39,329 bases of DNA from CAZOWW01 sp964583765 (GTDB lineage: Bacteria > Actinomycetota > Actinomycetes > Actinomycetales > Kineosporiaceae), in the NCBI GenBank assembly GCA_964583765.1, contig CAZOWW010000044.1, positions 1 through 39,329 on the forward strand, read 5' to 3'. The notes below the pieces were generated by a model. It did no database searches and was not told where the DNA came from. It was given only the letters and a program-made list of their open reading frames with translations. A program made the translations under genes and the position numbers. Shown one piece after another: positions 7,041-15,570 of the stretch; position 1 is the first letter of the stretch, and every line of letters begins with the position of its first letter.

Positions 7041-8405
7041 GTGTCCGACCCCGTCGCCCCCCGACCCGCTCCGGAGGTCATCTCCGGGGTCCGCCAGCAA
7101 CGCCTCCTGCGCACCTCCCTGCCGGGGCCGACGTCCGCGCAGTGGGCGGCCCGCAAGCAGGCCGCGGTCGCGGCCGGGGTGAGCGCGACTCTCCCGGTGT
7201 ACGTGGCGGAGGCCGGCGGCGGCGTCCTCGTCGACCTCGACGGCAACCACCTCATCGACTTCGCCTCGGGCATCGCGGTGACCGGCGTCGGCAACTCCGC
7301 GCCCGCAGTGGTCGCCCGCGTGCAGGAGCAGCTCACCGCGTTCACGCACACCTGCTTCATGGTCGCGCCCTACCCGGGCTACGTGGAGGTCTGCGAGGCC
7401 CTCAACCGGCTCACCCCCGGGAACCACGAGAAGCGGTCCGCGCTGTTCAACTCCGGGGCCGAGGCCGTGGAGAACGCGGTGAAGGTGGCCCGCCGCGCGA
7501 CCGGCCGCAACGCCGTCGTGGTGTTCGATCACGCCTACCACGGGCGGACCAACCTCACGATGGCCATGACGGCGAAGAACATGCCCTACAAGGACGGCTT
7601 CGGCCCGTTCGCGGGCGAGATCTACCGCGCCCCCATGTCCTACCCGTTCCGCGACCCCGAGGGCATGACCGGGGCCGAGGCCGCTGAGCGGGCGATCTCG
7701 ATGATCGAGAAGCAGGTCGGCGCCGAGCGCACCGCGGTCGTGGTGGTCGAGCCCGTCCAGGGCGAGGGCGGCTTCATCGTGCCCGCGCCGGGCTTCCTGC
7801 CCGCGATCGCCCGGTGGTGCTCCGAGCAGGGCGTGGTGTTCGTGGCGGACGAGATCCAGAGCGGCTTCGGGCGCACGGGCCAGTACTTCGCCGTGGAGCA
7901 CGAGGGCGTGGTCCCGGACCTGGTCACGACGGCCAAGGGCATCGCCGGCGGCCTGCCGCTGTCCGCGGTGACCGGCCGGGCGGAACTGATGGACAGCGTC
8001 CACGGCGGGGGCCTCGGCGGGACCTACGGGGGCAACCCGCTGGCCTGCGCGGCCTCGCTGGGCGCGATCGAGACCATCGAGAGCCAAGGGCTGCTCGCGG
8101 CCGCGCGCCGGATCGGCGAGGTGATGACCGCGCGGCTGAGGGACCTCGCGGGCCGGTTCCCGCAGATCGGTGAGGTACGCGGTCGGGGAGCCATGATCGC
8201 CGTCGAGATCGTGGAACCCGGCACGCGGACGCCGGCTCCGGCCCTGACCGCGCGCCTCAACCAGGCCTGCCACCGGGCCGGACTGGTCACCCTCACCTGC
8301 GGCACCTTCGGCAACGTGCTGCGCTTCCTGCCGCCGCTGGTGATCCCCGAGGCGCTGCTCGTCGAGGGACTCGACATCGTCGAGGAGTCGCTCGCGGGCC
8401 TCTGA
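7041..8405 (+). CDS. gabT: 4-aminobutyrate aminotransferase (class III PLP aminotransferase)
   Basis: Protein of 454 residues, probably transferring the amino group of GABA to 2-oxoglutarate to give succinic semialdehyde and glutamate. The PLP lysine is K299 in TTAKGIAGGLPLSAV. The class III signature includes VFVADEIQSGFGRTG with D270. GSGxE-type phosphate-binding is seen as NSGAEAVENA, and FDHAYHGRT supplies the stacking region. Length and pattern fit actinobacterial GabT; other omega-aminotransferases are possible. The GTG at 7041 follows GGAGGA with 4 bases between. No succinate-semialdehyde dehydrogenase gene lies next to it. A strong hairpin follows. Confidence 0.87.
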   Translation: MSDPVAPRPAPEVISGVRQQRLLRTSLPGPTSAQWAARKQAAVAAGVSATLPVYVAEAGGGVLVDLDGNHLIDFASGIAVTGVGNSAPAVVARVQEQLTAFTHTCFMVAPYPGYVEVCEALNRLTPGNHEKRSALFNSGAEAVENAVKVARRATGRNAVVVFDHAYHGRTNLTMAMTAKNMPYKDGFGPFAGEIYRAPMSYPFRDPEGMTGAEAAERAISMIEKQVGAERTAVVVVEPVQGEGGFIVPAPGFLPAIARWCSEQGVVFVADEIQSGFGRTGQYFAVEHEGVVPDLVTTAKGIAGGLPLSAVTGRAELMDSVHGGGLGGTYGGNPLACAASLGAIETIESQGLLAAARRIGEVMTARLRDLAGRFPQIGEVRGRGAMIAVEIVEPGTRTPAPALTARLNQACHRAGLVTLTCGTFGNVLRFLPPLVIPEALLVEGLDIVEESLAGL

Positions 8406-8466
8406 CGGCGAGTCGCGGCAGACCGCGGCCGACGGTCCCGCGGGAGGCCTGGCTGCAACTCGTGGA

Positions 8467-8495
8467 GGTGCCCCGGGGTCCGTACCCGGGGTACC
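8467..8495. terminator. Bidirectional hairpin terminator
   Basis: An 11-bp stem (GGTGCCCCGGG / CCCGGGGTACC, one G-U pair) with a 7-base loop lies between the convergent gabT and histidine phosphatase genes. No T-tract is present. Confidence 0.65.
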
Positions 8496-8522
8496 AACGC
8501 CCGTCCAGACGGCCCGACGGCG

Positions 8523-9287
8523 TCAGGTGTTGACGGCGTCGTGCCCAAGGTGCGCCGTCACGTTGACGGCGCGGACCTCCGCGCCCCCGTCCGACCAGAA
8601 CCGCACCACGGTGATCGAGGCCGGGGCGAGGCGGACACGCCACATGGTCGGCACGCCTGCCTCCAGCGCGTAGCGGAGCACGGCCCGGATGGGCGTGACA
8701 TGCGTGGCGACGGCGACCGTGCCACCCGGGTGCTGCTGGCGCAACCGGGCCAGTGCACCCTCGACCCGGGCCATGACCTCCACGAGCGACTCGCCGCCCG
8801 GCGGGGCCACCGTCGAGGACCCCTGCCACGAGCGCAGGAGGTCCGGCCACCCCTCGGCCACCTCTGCGTAGCCCAGACCCTCCCAGAGCCCGAACCCGGC
8901 CTCGGCCCAGCCCTCGTCGACCGTGGCCGACAGCCCGCAGGCGGTGGCCACCGCGGCACCCGTGGCACGGGTGCGGGCCAGGGGGGAACAGCGCACCGCC
9001 TCGATCGGCGGCAGGTCGGGGAGGTCCCGCGGGTGCCGGGGCGAAGCTGTGCCCGGGACGTCTGTGCCCCGGCGACCCGGGTCGGCCGGCACCGGGGCGA
9101 GCGCCGCGGCGACGTGCCGCGCGTCCGCACGACCGCCGTCCGAGAGCTCGGGATCGGGACCACCACGCCCGCTGAACCGGCGCTGCTCGGTCAAGGGGGT
9201 ACGCCCGTGCCGCACCAGGAGCACCGTGACCGGCGCACCGAGATCGGGGCTGCGGGGCGCCCGGGCGGAGTCCGGCTGCGCCGTCAC
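8523..9287 (-). CDS. Histidine phosphatase family protein
   Basis: Protein of 254 residues with the phosphoglycerate-mutase-like core. The RHG motif LLVRHGRT (H27) carries the phosphorylated His, and a second catalytic His is in VATHVTPIRAV. Likely a cytoplasmic phosphatase; the family includes alpha-ribazole phosphatase. In mycobacteria the protein at the equivalent locus (Rv2228c) is described as an RNase HI fused to this phosphatase domain; here only the phosphatase half is seen. The GTG at 9287 begins one base after the upstream zinc-ribbon stop, implying coupled translation. Confidence 0.8.
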   Translation of the reverse strand: MTAQPDSARAPRSPDLGAPVTVLLVRHGRTPLTEQRRFSGRGGPDPELSDGGRADARHVAAALAPVPADPGRRGTDVPGTASPRHPRDLPDLPPIEAVRCSPLARTRATGAAVATACGLSATVDEGWAEAGFGLWEGLGYAEVAEGWPDLLRSWQGSSTVAPPGGESLVEVMARVEGALARLRQQHPGGTVAVATHVTPIRAVLRYALEAGVPTMWRVRLAPASITVVRFWSDGGAEVRAVNVTAHLGHDAVNT

Positions 9288-9288
9288 C

Positions 9289-10032
9289 TCACAGGCCGGA
9301 GTCGGGGGTACGGACCAGGATCCGTCCGCACTCCTCGCACCGCAGGACCTCGTCGGGCGCGGCGTTCCGGAGCCGGCCCAGCTCGGTCGCGGTGAGCTCC
9401 AGGCGGCAGCCGTCGCAGCGCCGCTGGTACAACCGGGCGGCACCGACGCCGGCGTTGTGCTCACGCACACGCTCGTAGAGCGCCAGGAGATCCGCGGGCA
9501 ACCCCGCGACGGCACCCGCACGGGCCATCGTCTCGACCGCGGCCTCCGCATCCAGCGCCGCCAGGCTATTGTCCCGACGGGCCACCAGCGCGTCCTGCTC
9601 CGCGGTCAGGGCCGCCTGGGCGGCCTCGATCTCGGCGATCCGGGCCGCGGCGGTCTCGGCCCGCTCCATGACCTCCAGTTCGACGTCCTCGAGGATCGAC
9701 TGCCGGGTCTGCAGGCTGTCCAGTTCGTGCTGAATCGCCTGGAGGTCCTTGGCCGCCCCCTGTCCGGCGTCGAGCCGCGCCTTGTTGCGGGACGCCCGGG
9801 AACGTACCTGCTCGACGTCGGACTCCGCCTTCGCCAGTTCCCGCCCCACGTCGGCGGCCCGGGTGCGGGCGGCCACCAACTCGTCGGCGGTGGCCCGGGC
9901 CCGCTCCGCCAGGCGTTCGAGCTCGGCGTGTTCGGGGAGCGTGCGCCGCCGGTGCGCGATCTGCCCGAGACGGGTGTCGTGCGCCTGGACGTCGAGGAGC
10001 CGCCACTGATCCTGCGGAACCGCGGTGACCAC
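9289..10032 (-). CDS. C4-type zinc ribbon protein (DUF164 family)
   Basis: Protein of 247 residues. A long N-terminal coiled coil (about 10-170, heptad-rich in Ala, Glu, Leu and Arg) is followed by a C-terminal zinc ribbon with C206-x2-C209 and C232-x2-C235 (CDGC and CEEC). The family is widespread and conserved next to Nif3-like genes in actinobacteria; its role is unclear, with nucleic-acid binding often suggested. The GTG at 10032 follows GGAGGAGG at good spacing. It lies 92 bases after the Nif3-like gene. Confidence 0.85.
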   Translation of the reverse strand: MVTAVPQDQWRLLDVQAHDTRLGQIAHRRRTLPEHAELERLAERARATADELVAARTRAADVGRELAKAESDVEQVRSRASRNKARLDAGQGAAKDLQAIQHELDSLQTRQSILEDVELEVMERAETAAARIAEIEAAQAALTAEQDALVARRDNSLAALDAEAAVETMARAGAVAGLPADLLALYERVREHNAGVGAARLYQRRCDGCRLELTATELGRLRNAAPDEVLRCEECGRILVRTPDSGL

Positions 10033-10124
10033 GTGGGACCTCCTCCGCGCGACTCTGGGCCGCGGCGACGGGAACGGGTGGGGTCGAGCTGGACTGCCGT
10101 GCCCGTCACCTTACGACGTGCTCG

Positions 10125-11297
10125 TCACCTTACGACGCCGCCGGGGCTGGGAACCCGGAAGGTCCACGGATCGGTGCACTTCGCCGACACCTGCACCTCG
10201 ACCGGCGTCCCCTGGGCCTCCAGGGCTCCGGCGAGCCGGTTCGACACCCCGGCCAGCCAGGGCCACTCCCCGGCCCAGTGCGCGACGTCGACCAGGTAGG
10301 GCGGGGCCTCTCCGGCGGCGTCCCGCGCGTCCAGGGCGGGGTGGTGCCGCAGGTCGCTGGTCACGTACACGTCGGCGCCGCTCGCCCGCGCCTGGTCGAG
10401 CAGCGAGTCGCCCGCACCTCCGCACACGGCCACCCGCGAGACCGGCGCACCGGGATCCCCGGCGACCCGCACCCCACCGACCGTGGCCGGCAGCGCCTCG
10501 GCCACCAACATCGCGAACTCCCGCAGGCTCGTCGTCGAACCGAGGCGCCCGACCCGACCGATGCCCCGGGGCCCCGGCCATTCGGCGAGCTCGAGGACGT
10601 CGATCACCGGACGGCTGTCCGGGTGCACTGCCCGCAGCGCGGTGAGCACCTCGGCCCTGCGGTGACGTGGCAGGACCATCTCGATCCGCTGCTCCTTGCG
10701 GGTCTCCTGCTCCAGGTGCTCGAGCCCGTCCCGGTCCACCGGGCGCACGAGGGTGCCGGCCCCCGGCGTCGTCCAGGCGCACCGGCGGTCGTTCCCCCGC
10801 TCCCCCGCCCCGGCCGAGGCCATCGCGTCGATCACGACGTCGGTCGCGTCCTCGGGGGCGAAGGTGACGATCTTGTCCATGGGGTCCGCCGGGTCCGGGG
10901 CCAGCGACACGAGGTCGGTCAGCCCCATCACCCGGGCGAGGGCGTCCGAGACCCCGGGCGCGGCCGCGTCGGCGTTCGTGTGCGCGGTGTAGAGCGCACA
11001 TCCTGCGCGCACGAGCTGGTGGATCACCCGCCCCTTGGGCGTGGTGGCCGCCGCGGAGTTCACCGCGCGGAACAGCAGCGGGTGGTGCGTCAGCACCAGG
11101 TCCGCCCGCCAGGCCACGGCCTCCTCGACCACGGCCGGGGCCGGGTCGACCGCCAGCAGCACCCGCCGGATCGGTGCCTCGGGATCGCCCACGACCAGGC
11201 CCACCGAGTCCCAATCGCGCGCCCACGCAGGGTCGTACATGCCCTCCAGCACAGCGATCACATCTGCCAGGCGAGGCTGTCGCGCGTCATTGGTCAC
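10125..11297 (-). CDS. Nif3-like dinuclear metal centre protein
   Basis: Protein of 390 residues of the NIF3/YbgI family, which forms toroidal hexamers with a two-metal site. The metal ligands are recognisable: LTHHPLLF (His pair), AHTNADAA (Asp/His region) and VDVAHWAGE near the C-terminus. The central insertion (roughly 140-250) is the PII/CutA-like domain seen in longer members. Despite the name, it is not a nitrogen-fixation gene; a GTP cyclohydrolase I type 2 role has been proposed for some members. The GTG at 11297 is preferred because a TAGGGT -10 lies 7 bases upstream, suggesting leaderless translation; GTG 11318 is the alternative. Confidence 0.83.
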   Translation of the reverse strand: MTNDARQPRLADVIAVLEGMYDPAWARDWDSVGLVVGDPEAPIRRVLLAVDPAPAVVEEAVAWRADLVLTHHPLLFRAVNSAAATTPKGRVIHQLVRAGCALYTAHTNADAAAPGVSDALARVMGLTDLVSLAPDPADPMDKIVTFAPEDATDVVIDAMASAGAGERGNDRRCAWTTPGAGTLVRPVDRDGLEHLEQETRKEQRIEMVLPRHRRAEVLTALRAVHPDSRPVIDVLELAEWPGPRGIGRVGRLGSTTSLREFAMLVAEALPATVGGVRVAGDPGAPVSRVAVCGGAGDSLLDQARASGADVYVTSDLRHHPALDARDAAGEAPPYLVDVAHWAGEWPWLAGVSNRLAGALEAQGTPVEVQVSAKCTDPWTFRVPSPGGVVR

Positions 11298-11304
11298 GCG
11301 CGGC

Positions 11305-11310
11305 ACCCTA
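11305..11310 (-). promoter_or_regulatory. Candidate leaderless -10 (TAGGGT)
   Basis: On the minus strand TAGGGT is followed after 7 bases by the GTG of the Nif3-like gene, with no Shine-Dalgarno in between. This is consistent with leaderless transcription. Confidence 0.4.
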
Positions 11311-11476
11311 TCCGCCACAGGCCGCTACCTCGAGCATGTCCACGAAAGCAGTGGTGTGATGTCGCCACACACCCTCCGGAACCCGGCACACCGTCCGTCA
11401 CCCGAGGAGGGCGCCGGGCTCGTCGGAGGGCACCGGACTCGTCCGGGAAGCACCTCGCCGGGGCGGCGGTCCCCGG

Positions 11477-12880
11477 CTACAGCCCCTGCTGCCAGATGAT
11501 CACCCGGTCGACGGCCTCGGCCACCACTGCGGGGTCGGCCGCGAACGACAGCCGCACCCAGTCACGTCCGCCCGCGCGGTCGAAGTCGGTGCCGGGGGTC
11601 AGCGCGACCCCTGCCTCCTCGAGCAGTCGTGCGCACCAGGTCCCCGAATCGAGCCCGGTCGGCGAGATGTCGGCGTAGACGTAGAACGCACCCTGCGCCG
11701 GGGCGACCTGCGCCCATCCGAGCTCCGGAAGGCGATCCAGCACCAGCCGTCGGGACTGCGCGTACCGGGCGACGTTCTCCTCGGCCTCCCGATACGCGGA
11801 GGCGTCGAACGCCGCCACCGCGGCGTGCTGTGCCAGGGCCGGCGGGCACAGCGCGAGGTTGCCGGCCAAGGCATCCACCGGGGCGATGAGGTCGTCGGGA
11901 AGGAGCAACCACCCGAGACGCCACCCGGTCATCGCCCAGTACTTCGAGAAGGAGCTGACCACCACCGCGCCGTCCCCCAGGGCCGCGGCCACCGTGGGCG
12001 CTCCCGCGGGACCGCCTTCGCCGGGCAACCCGCTCCGCCGCGCCGGAGCCATCGGAGAACTTCCCGGCCGCGCACCCGCCCTGACAGGAGCCCACGGGGA
12101 ACCGGCGGAGAGCGCACCCGCCCTGACAGGAGCCCACGGGGAACCGGCAGGGAGACACCGGTCGCCGGCCTCGCCATCGTGGGCAGGGGCACCGGCGCCA
12201 TCGCTGGCAGGGGCACCAGCACGGTGGTGACGTGCGGTGCCCCCCTCGGTGTCGGGGTAGGTGATGCCGTGGTAGATCTCGTCGCTGATCAACCGGACCC
12301 TGTGCTCGGCGCACCAGTCGACGAGTTCGCGCAGGCCGGCACCGTCGACGAGGGTGCCGGTCGGGTTGGCGGGGCCAGCGACGACGAGCCCGGCCACCGG
12401 CTCCTCCAGGGCGTCGAGCTGGGCCACGGTCGGCTGGTACCGCGTCGCCGGTCCGCACGGCAGCTCGACGACCCGGGCGCCCAACGAGGTCAGGATGTTC
12501 CGGTAGGCCGGGTAGCCAGGGCGGGCCAGGGTCACCCGGTCCCCGGCGTCGAAGGCGGAGAGGAACGCCAGCAGGAAGCCACCCGAGGCACCCGTGGTCA
12601 CGGCGACCCGGCGTGGATCGAGGTCCACGCCGTACCACCGGTGGTAGTGCGCGGCGATCTCCGCGCGCAGGGCCGGGATCCCCACCGCCTCGGTGTAGCC
12701 CAGACCGCCCCCGGCCAGGAGTTCCTCGGCCCGGCGCCGAACCGCGGCGGGCGCCCCCGCCGCGGGTTCACCCGCGCACAGGCTGAGCACCCGATGGCCC
12801 TGCGCCCGCCGGGCGTTGGCCGCAGCAATGATCTCCATGACCGCGAAGGGAGGTACCTGGGACCGGGAGGAGGCCGTCAT
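11477..12880 (-). CDS. Class I/II PLP aminotransferase with a low-complexity insertion
   Basis: Protein of 467 residues with the fold type I aminotransferase core. The PLP lysine is K313 in SSFSKYWAMTGWRLGW. Other landmarks are PANPTGT, SDEIYHG (pyridine Asp) and GYPAYRNIL. The family includes aspartate, alanine and aromatic aminotransferases; in mycobacteria this position holds Rv2231c (annotated cobC). Residues about 211-298 are an insertion, absent from ordinary members, between the SDEIYHGITY strand and the DGAVVVSSFSK strand. It is rich in Ala, Gly, Pro and Ser and contains the repeat AGSPWAPVRAGA twice. The insertion keeps the frame open, so the enzyme may still be active. ATG 12880 fits the family start; no clear ribosome site is seen. 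Confidence 0.82.
   Translation of the reverse strand: MTASSRSQVPPFAVMEIIAAANARRAQGHRVLSLCAGEPAAGAPAAVRRRAEELLAGGGLGYTEAVGIPALRAEIAAHYHRWYGVDLDPRRVAVTTGASGGFLLAFLSAFDAGDRVTLARPGYPAYRNILTSLGARVVELPCGPATRYQPTVAQLDALEEPVAGLVVAGPANPTGTLVDGAGLRELVDWCAEHRVRLISDEIYHGITYPDTEGGTARHHRAGAPASDGAGAPAHDGEAGDRCLPAGSPWAPVRAGALSAGSPWAPVRAGARPGSSPMAPARRSGLPGEGGPAGAPTVAAALGDGAVVVSSFSKYWAMTGWRLGWLLLPDDLIAPVDALAGNLALCPPALAQHAAVAAFDASAYREAEENVARYAQSRRLVLDRLPELGWAQVAPAQGAFYVYADISPTGLDSGTWCARLLEEAGVALTPGTDFDRAGGRDWVRLSFAADPAVVAEAVDRVIIWQQGL
12071..12149. repeat. 37-base in-frame direct repeat inside the aminotransferase gene
   Basis: An identical 37-base segment occurs at 12071-12107 and 12113-12149 (period 42 bases, 14 codons), encoding a repeated AGSPWAPVRAGA. 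A further GGCAGGGGCACC repeat lies just beyond, around 12180-12215. The whole stretch lies within the inserted low-complexity segment. Confidence 0.85.
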
Positions 12881-12984
12881 GGCGCCATGGTGCCGCCCGG
12901 ATCCGGGACACCGATCAGCGGGCCGTCACCCCGGCAGCTCTGCCCGGGAGGATCACCGGTCGAGCACGGCCGTCCGACCGGGGA

Positions 12985-13905
12985 TCAGGCGCGGAGCGCG
13001 GCCAGCACGGCCTGCGCGATGAGCTGGTGCCCGGCGGCACTGGGATGGTCGCCGTCCGGTGCGAGCAGGTCCGTCCAGTCCTCGGAACTGTCCTGGAACG
13101 CCTGGTGCAGGTCCGCGTAACGGGCTCCCCCGTCGCCGGCCACCTGGGAGATCACCGTGTTCGCCTCTTGCGTGAGCGCCCGGCTCGCCCGCAGGTAGGT
13201 GGTGCCCTGCGCCTGGCCGACCTGCCCGTCGCGGAAGACGTTCCAGTACCCGGTGAGCACGATCACCCCGTGCCGGTCCCCCTGCAGGGCATGCAGCCTC
13301 GCCAGTACCTCGACCAGATCGGTCCGGAGAAGGGCCAGTGCAGGCCGGTAGCAGCCGAGGTTCGCCTCCGGGGCGCACGAGTCGGAGGTGACCTGCGAGA
13401 CGTCGAAGTCGTTCGCCCCGATCGTGACGATCAGCAGATCGGCCCGGGCCACCGCCGTCCGCACCAGAGGGATGTCCAGTTGCTGCAGCAAGCCCCCGGT
13501 GGTCAGCCCGGGGAACGCCAGGTTGCTCACCTCGGCAGAACCACCCATCCCCGAGGCCCAGGTCCGGCCGACCAGATCCACGTAACTCGTGCAGTCGCAG
13601 GCGCTCCCCGCCGGGACGGAATCGCCCAGCCCGACCACGTGCACCCTGCCCCCCGGGGTGATCACCGGGGAGGGGGCGGCCAGGGGCGCGGCCGCCTGAG
13701 GGGACCGGCCCGCCCGCTGCTGCGTCACCCCCACCGGCGAACGTGGTGTCACGGTCGCCCGGTCGGCGGCTCTCCCGGGATCGTTGTCCGAGGACAGCCA
13801 CGCGCCCACGAGCGGGGCCAGCAGGGCGAGTGCCAGGGCCAGCGTCCCGACAGCCAGGATCCTGGGCCGGACCCGCAGTCCTGGACGAGTCGCGACGTGC
13901 CGCAC
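12985..13905 (-). CDS. SGNH/GDSL hydrolase, membrane-anchored or secreted
   Basis: Protein of 306 residues. An N-terminal basic stretch and a hydrophobic segment (about 16-37) form a signal peptide or membrane anchor, followed by a Pro/Ala linker (about 40-85). The catalytic domain has block I VVGLGDSVPAG (Ser96), block III TIGANDF (Asn) and block V DGDHPS (D284, H287). This is a serine esterase or lipase-like enzyme acting outside the membrane; the substrate is unknown. Six Cys residues near CDCTSY, DSC and LGCY may form disulfides. The GTG at 13905 has a GAGAGGTGG purine run upstream. It lies downstream of nifV on the same strand, 149 bases away, and is probably not part of the nif operon. 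Confidence 0.83.
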   Translation of the reverse strand: MRHVATRPGLRVRPRILAVGTLALALALLAPLVGAWLSSDNDPGRAADRATVTPRSPVGVTQQRAGRSPQAAAPLAAPSPVITPGGRVHVVGLGDSVPAGSACDCTSYVDLVGRTWASGMGGSAEVSNLAFPGLTTGGLLQQLDIPLVRTAVARADLLIVTIGANDFDVSQVTSDSCAPEANLGCYRPALALLRTDLVEVLARLHALQGDRHGVIVLTGYWNVFRDGQVGQAQGTTYLRASRALTQEANTVISQVAGDGGARYADLHQAFQDSSEDWTDLLAPDGDHPSAAGHQLIAQAVLAALRA

Positions 13906-14054
13906 GGCCCACCTCTCCCGACCGGGCCGAGGCCCGCTCAGGGTCCCGGCCCACGACGTCCGTCACCGTCCGCGCCCTGACCCTCTCAGCGTAGACATCC
14001 TTGCTGAACGATCCCAGGGACCCGCCCATCAGGATTCTCGGCATCCCGGAGGGA

Positions 14055-15173
14055 TCACCCCGCCACGCGTTGCTCCCGGAGGAGCGCCCGCACCTCCGCA
14101 TCGGTCAGAGGCCGGCCGAGGTGGTCGGCGAGGGCGCGGATCCGCACGGTCAGGCCTCCCAGCTGCTCCGGTGCGAGCTGTTCCCCGAGGCGGGCCACCA
14201 CCGCAGCCACGGCATTGCGCCCGGCCTTGCCGCCGAGCCGGATCCGCTGCACCGCACCGGCCAGGGCCGGGGAGAAGGGCTGGTAGCAGCGAGGATCCTT
14301 GACCAGCCCGTCGACGTGCAGCCCGGACTCGCAGTCGAACACCCGCTCCCCGATCACCGGGCTCTCCCCCGGGACGGTCCGGCCCACCCAATCGGCCACG
14401 CGGTGGCACAGCGCGCGAAGCTCCGGCACGCGGAAGGCGGCACCTCGGGAGAGGGCGAGGAACGCGCAGACCTCCTCGGTGCGAGCGATCCCTGCCCGTT
14501 CGCCCAGCCCCAGAAGGCTCACGTCCGCGGTGTCGGCCCCGGCGTCCAGAGCGGCGATCGCGTTCGCGGTGGCCATGCCGAAGTCGTCGTGCGTGTGCAC
14601 GGCCAGCGTGCCCGGCACCAGGGGGCGGCACCGGCCCACGAGAGCGGCGATCGCGGCCGGGGTCGCGATACCCACCGTGTCCGCCAGGCGCACCCGATCG
14701 ACACCTGCGGCGACGGCGGCCCGCACCACCCGCTCGACCACCGCCGGATCGGCCCGGGTCGCGTCCTCCAGACCGACCGAGACCCGGGGAGCTCCCCGGT
14801 GCCGGGCGTACTCGACCATGCTCGCGATCTGCCGGACGGCCCAGCGCGGGCTGTGTCCCAAGCGCACCCGCAGGTGCAGGTCCGAGACGGGCAGACAGAA
14901 CGCCACGACGTCCGGTTCCAGGGCGCAGGCCGCCTCGATGTCCGGGGCCAGGGCACGGCACCACACACCCACCCGCATCGAGGGCTGATCCCGTCGCACC
15001 CGTGCGACCAGCCGAGCCAGGACATCGCCGGGAGCGGTCGCCGGCCCCACCTCGATCTCCCCGACGCCCGCGGCGCCCAGGCCGGCGACGATCTCCACCT
15101 GACGGCCGAGATCGAGGTACACCCCGGCCGTCTGGATACCCTCGCGCAGGGTGCTGTCCACGACCGTCGCCAC
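14055..15173 (-). CDS. nifV: Homocitrate synthase
   Basis: Condenses acetyl-CoA and 2-oxoglutarate to R-homocitrate, the organic ligand of FeMo-co. The protein of 372 residues has the DRE-TIM metallolyase barrel: DSTLREG near the N-terminus, the metal-binding HTHDDFGMA, and GLGERAGIARTEE in the C-terminal part of the barrel. A short C-terminal extension with FDCESGLHVDG fits NifV, AksA or 2-isopropylmalate synthase relatives, but its place in the nif operon makes NifV the clear choice. The GTG at 15173 is preferred because GGAGGGAGGGG lies directly upstream; the frame is open to a GTG at 15188. It is the last nif gene and starts 31 bases after the ferredoxin gene. Confidence 0.9.
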   Translation of the reverse strand: MATVVDSTLREGIQTAGVYLDLGRQVEIVAGLGAAGVGEIEVGPATAPGDVLARLVARVRRDQPSMRVGVWCRALAPDIEAACALEPDVVAFCLPVSDLHLRVRLGHSPRWAVRQIASMVEYARHRGAPRVSVGLEDATRADPAVVERVVRAAVAAGVDRVRLADTVGIATPAAIAALVGRCRPLVPGTLAVHTHDDFGMATANAIAALDAGADTADVSLLGLGERAGIARTEEVCAFLALSRGAAFRVPELRALCHRVADWVGRTVPGESPVIGERVFDCESGLHVDGLVKDPRCYQPFSPALAGAVQRIRLGGKAGRNAVAAVVARLGEQLAPEQLGGLTVRIRALADHLGRPLTDAEVRALLREQRVAG

Positions 15174-15204
15174 GGCCCCTCCCTCCACCGGTGTCGGACG
15201 CCGC

Positions 15205-15525
15205 TCAGCCTGCGTTGAGGAGGAGCTTCTCCGCGACCTCCCCGTCCTCGAGAGCGTCGAGGATCGTGTCGACCTTCTCCTGGCTGTCGACGGGCCCGTA
15301 CCACTGCCCGGCCGGGTAGACGACGAGTACCGGGCCGCGGGGGCACAGCTGCATGCAACCCGTATTGGTCACCATCACCCCGGGCATGCCCCGATCGCTG
15401 ACCTCCTCCTGGAGATAGGTGACCAGGTCCTGCGCCTCGCGGCCCTGACAGCCGCCCTTGGGCGCCCCGGCGATCCGGGAACTCGAGCACATGAGCAGGT
15501 GGACGTCGGGAAGGGAGATGGGCAC
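15205..15525 (-). CDS. Thioredoxin-like [2Fe-2S] ferredoxin, nif-associated
   Basis: Protein of 106 residues of the thioredoxin-fold [2Fe-2S] ferredoxin family. Cluster ligands are C13, C26, C57 and C61, giving C-x12-C and C-x3-C, the arrangement known from the Clostridium pasteurianum [2Fe-2S] ferredoxin and Azotobacter FeS protein I. The C. pasteurianum protein has been reported to interact with the MoFe protein, so a nitrogenase-linked redox role is likely, though its precise job is not settled even in that system. The GTG at 15525 follows GGAGG with 5 bases between. It sits between nifB and nifV; the upstream 192-base gap holds a G-rich repeat. Confidence 0.88.
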   Translation of the reverse strand: MPISLPDVHLLMCSSSRIAGAPKGGCQGREAQDLVTYLQEEVSDRGMPGVMVTNTGCMQLCPRGPVLVVYPAGQWYGPVDSQEKVDTILDALEDGEVAEKLLLNAG

Positions 15526-15570
15526 GGGAACCTCCGGCAAGCGGGTCGGGAGCCGATGACGTCGACAAGC

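Noticed and set aside
10125..11297. Nif3-like gene as part of the nitrogen-fixation set
   Set aside because: NIF3 family proteins are named after a yeast interactor and are unrelated to nitrogenase; this gene belongs to the housekeeping block.
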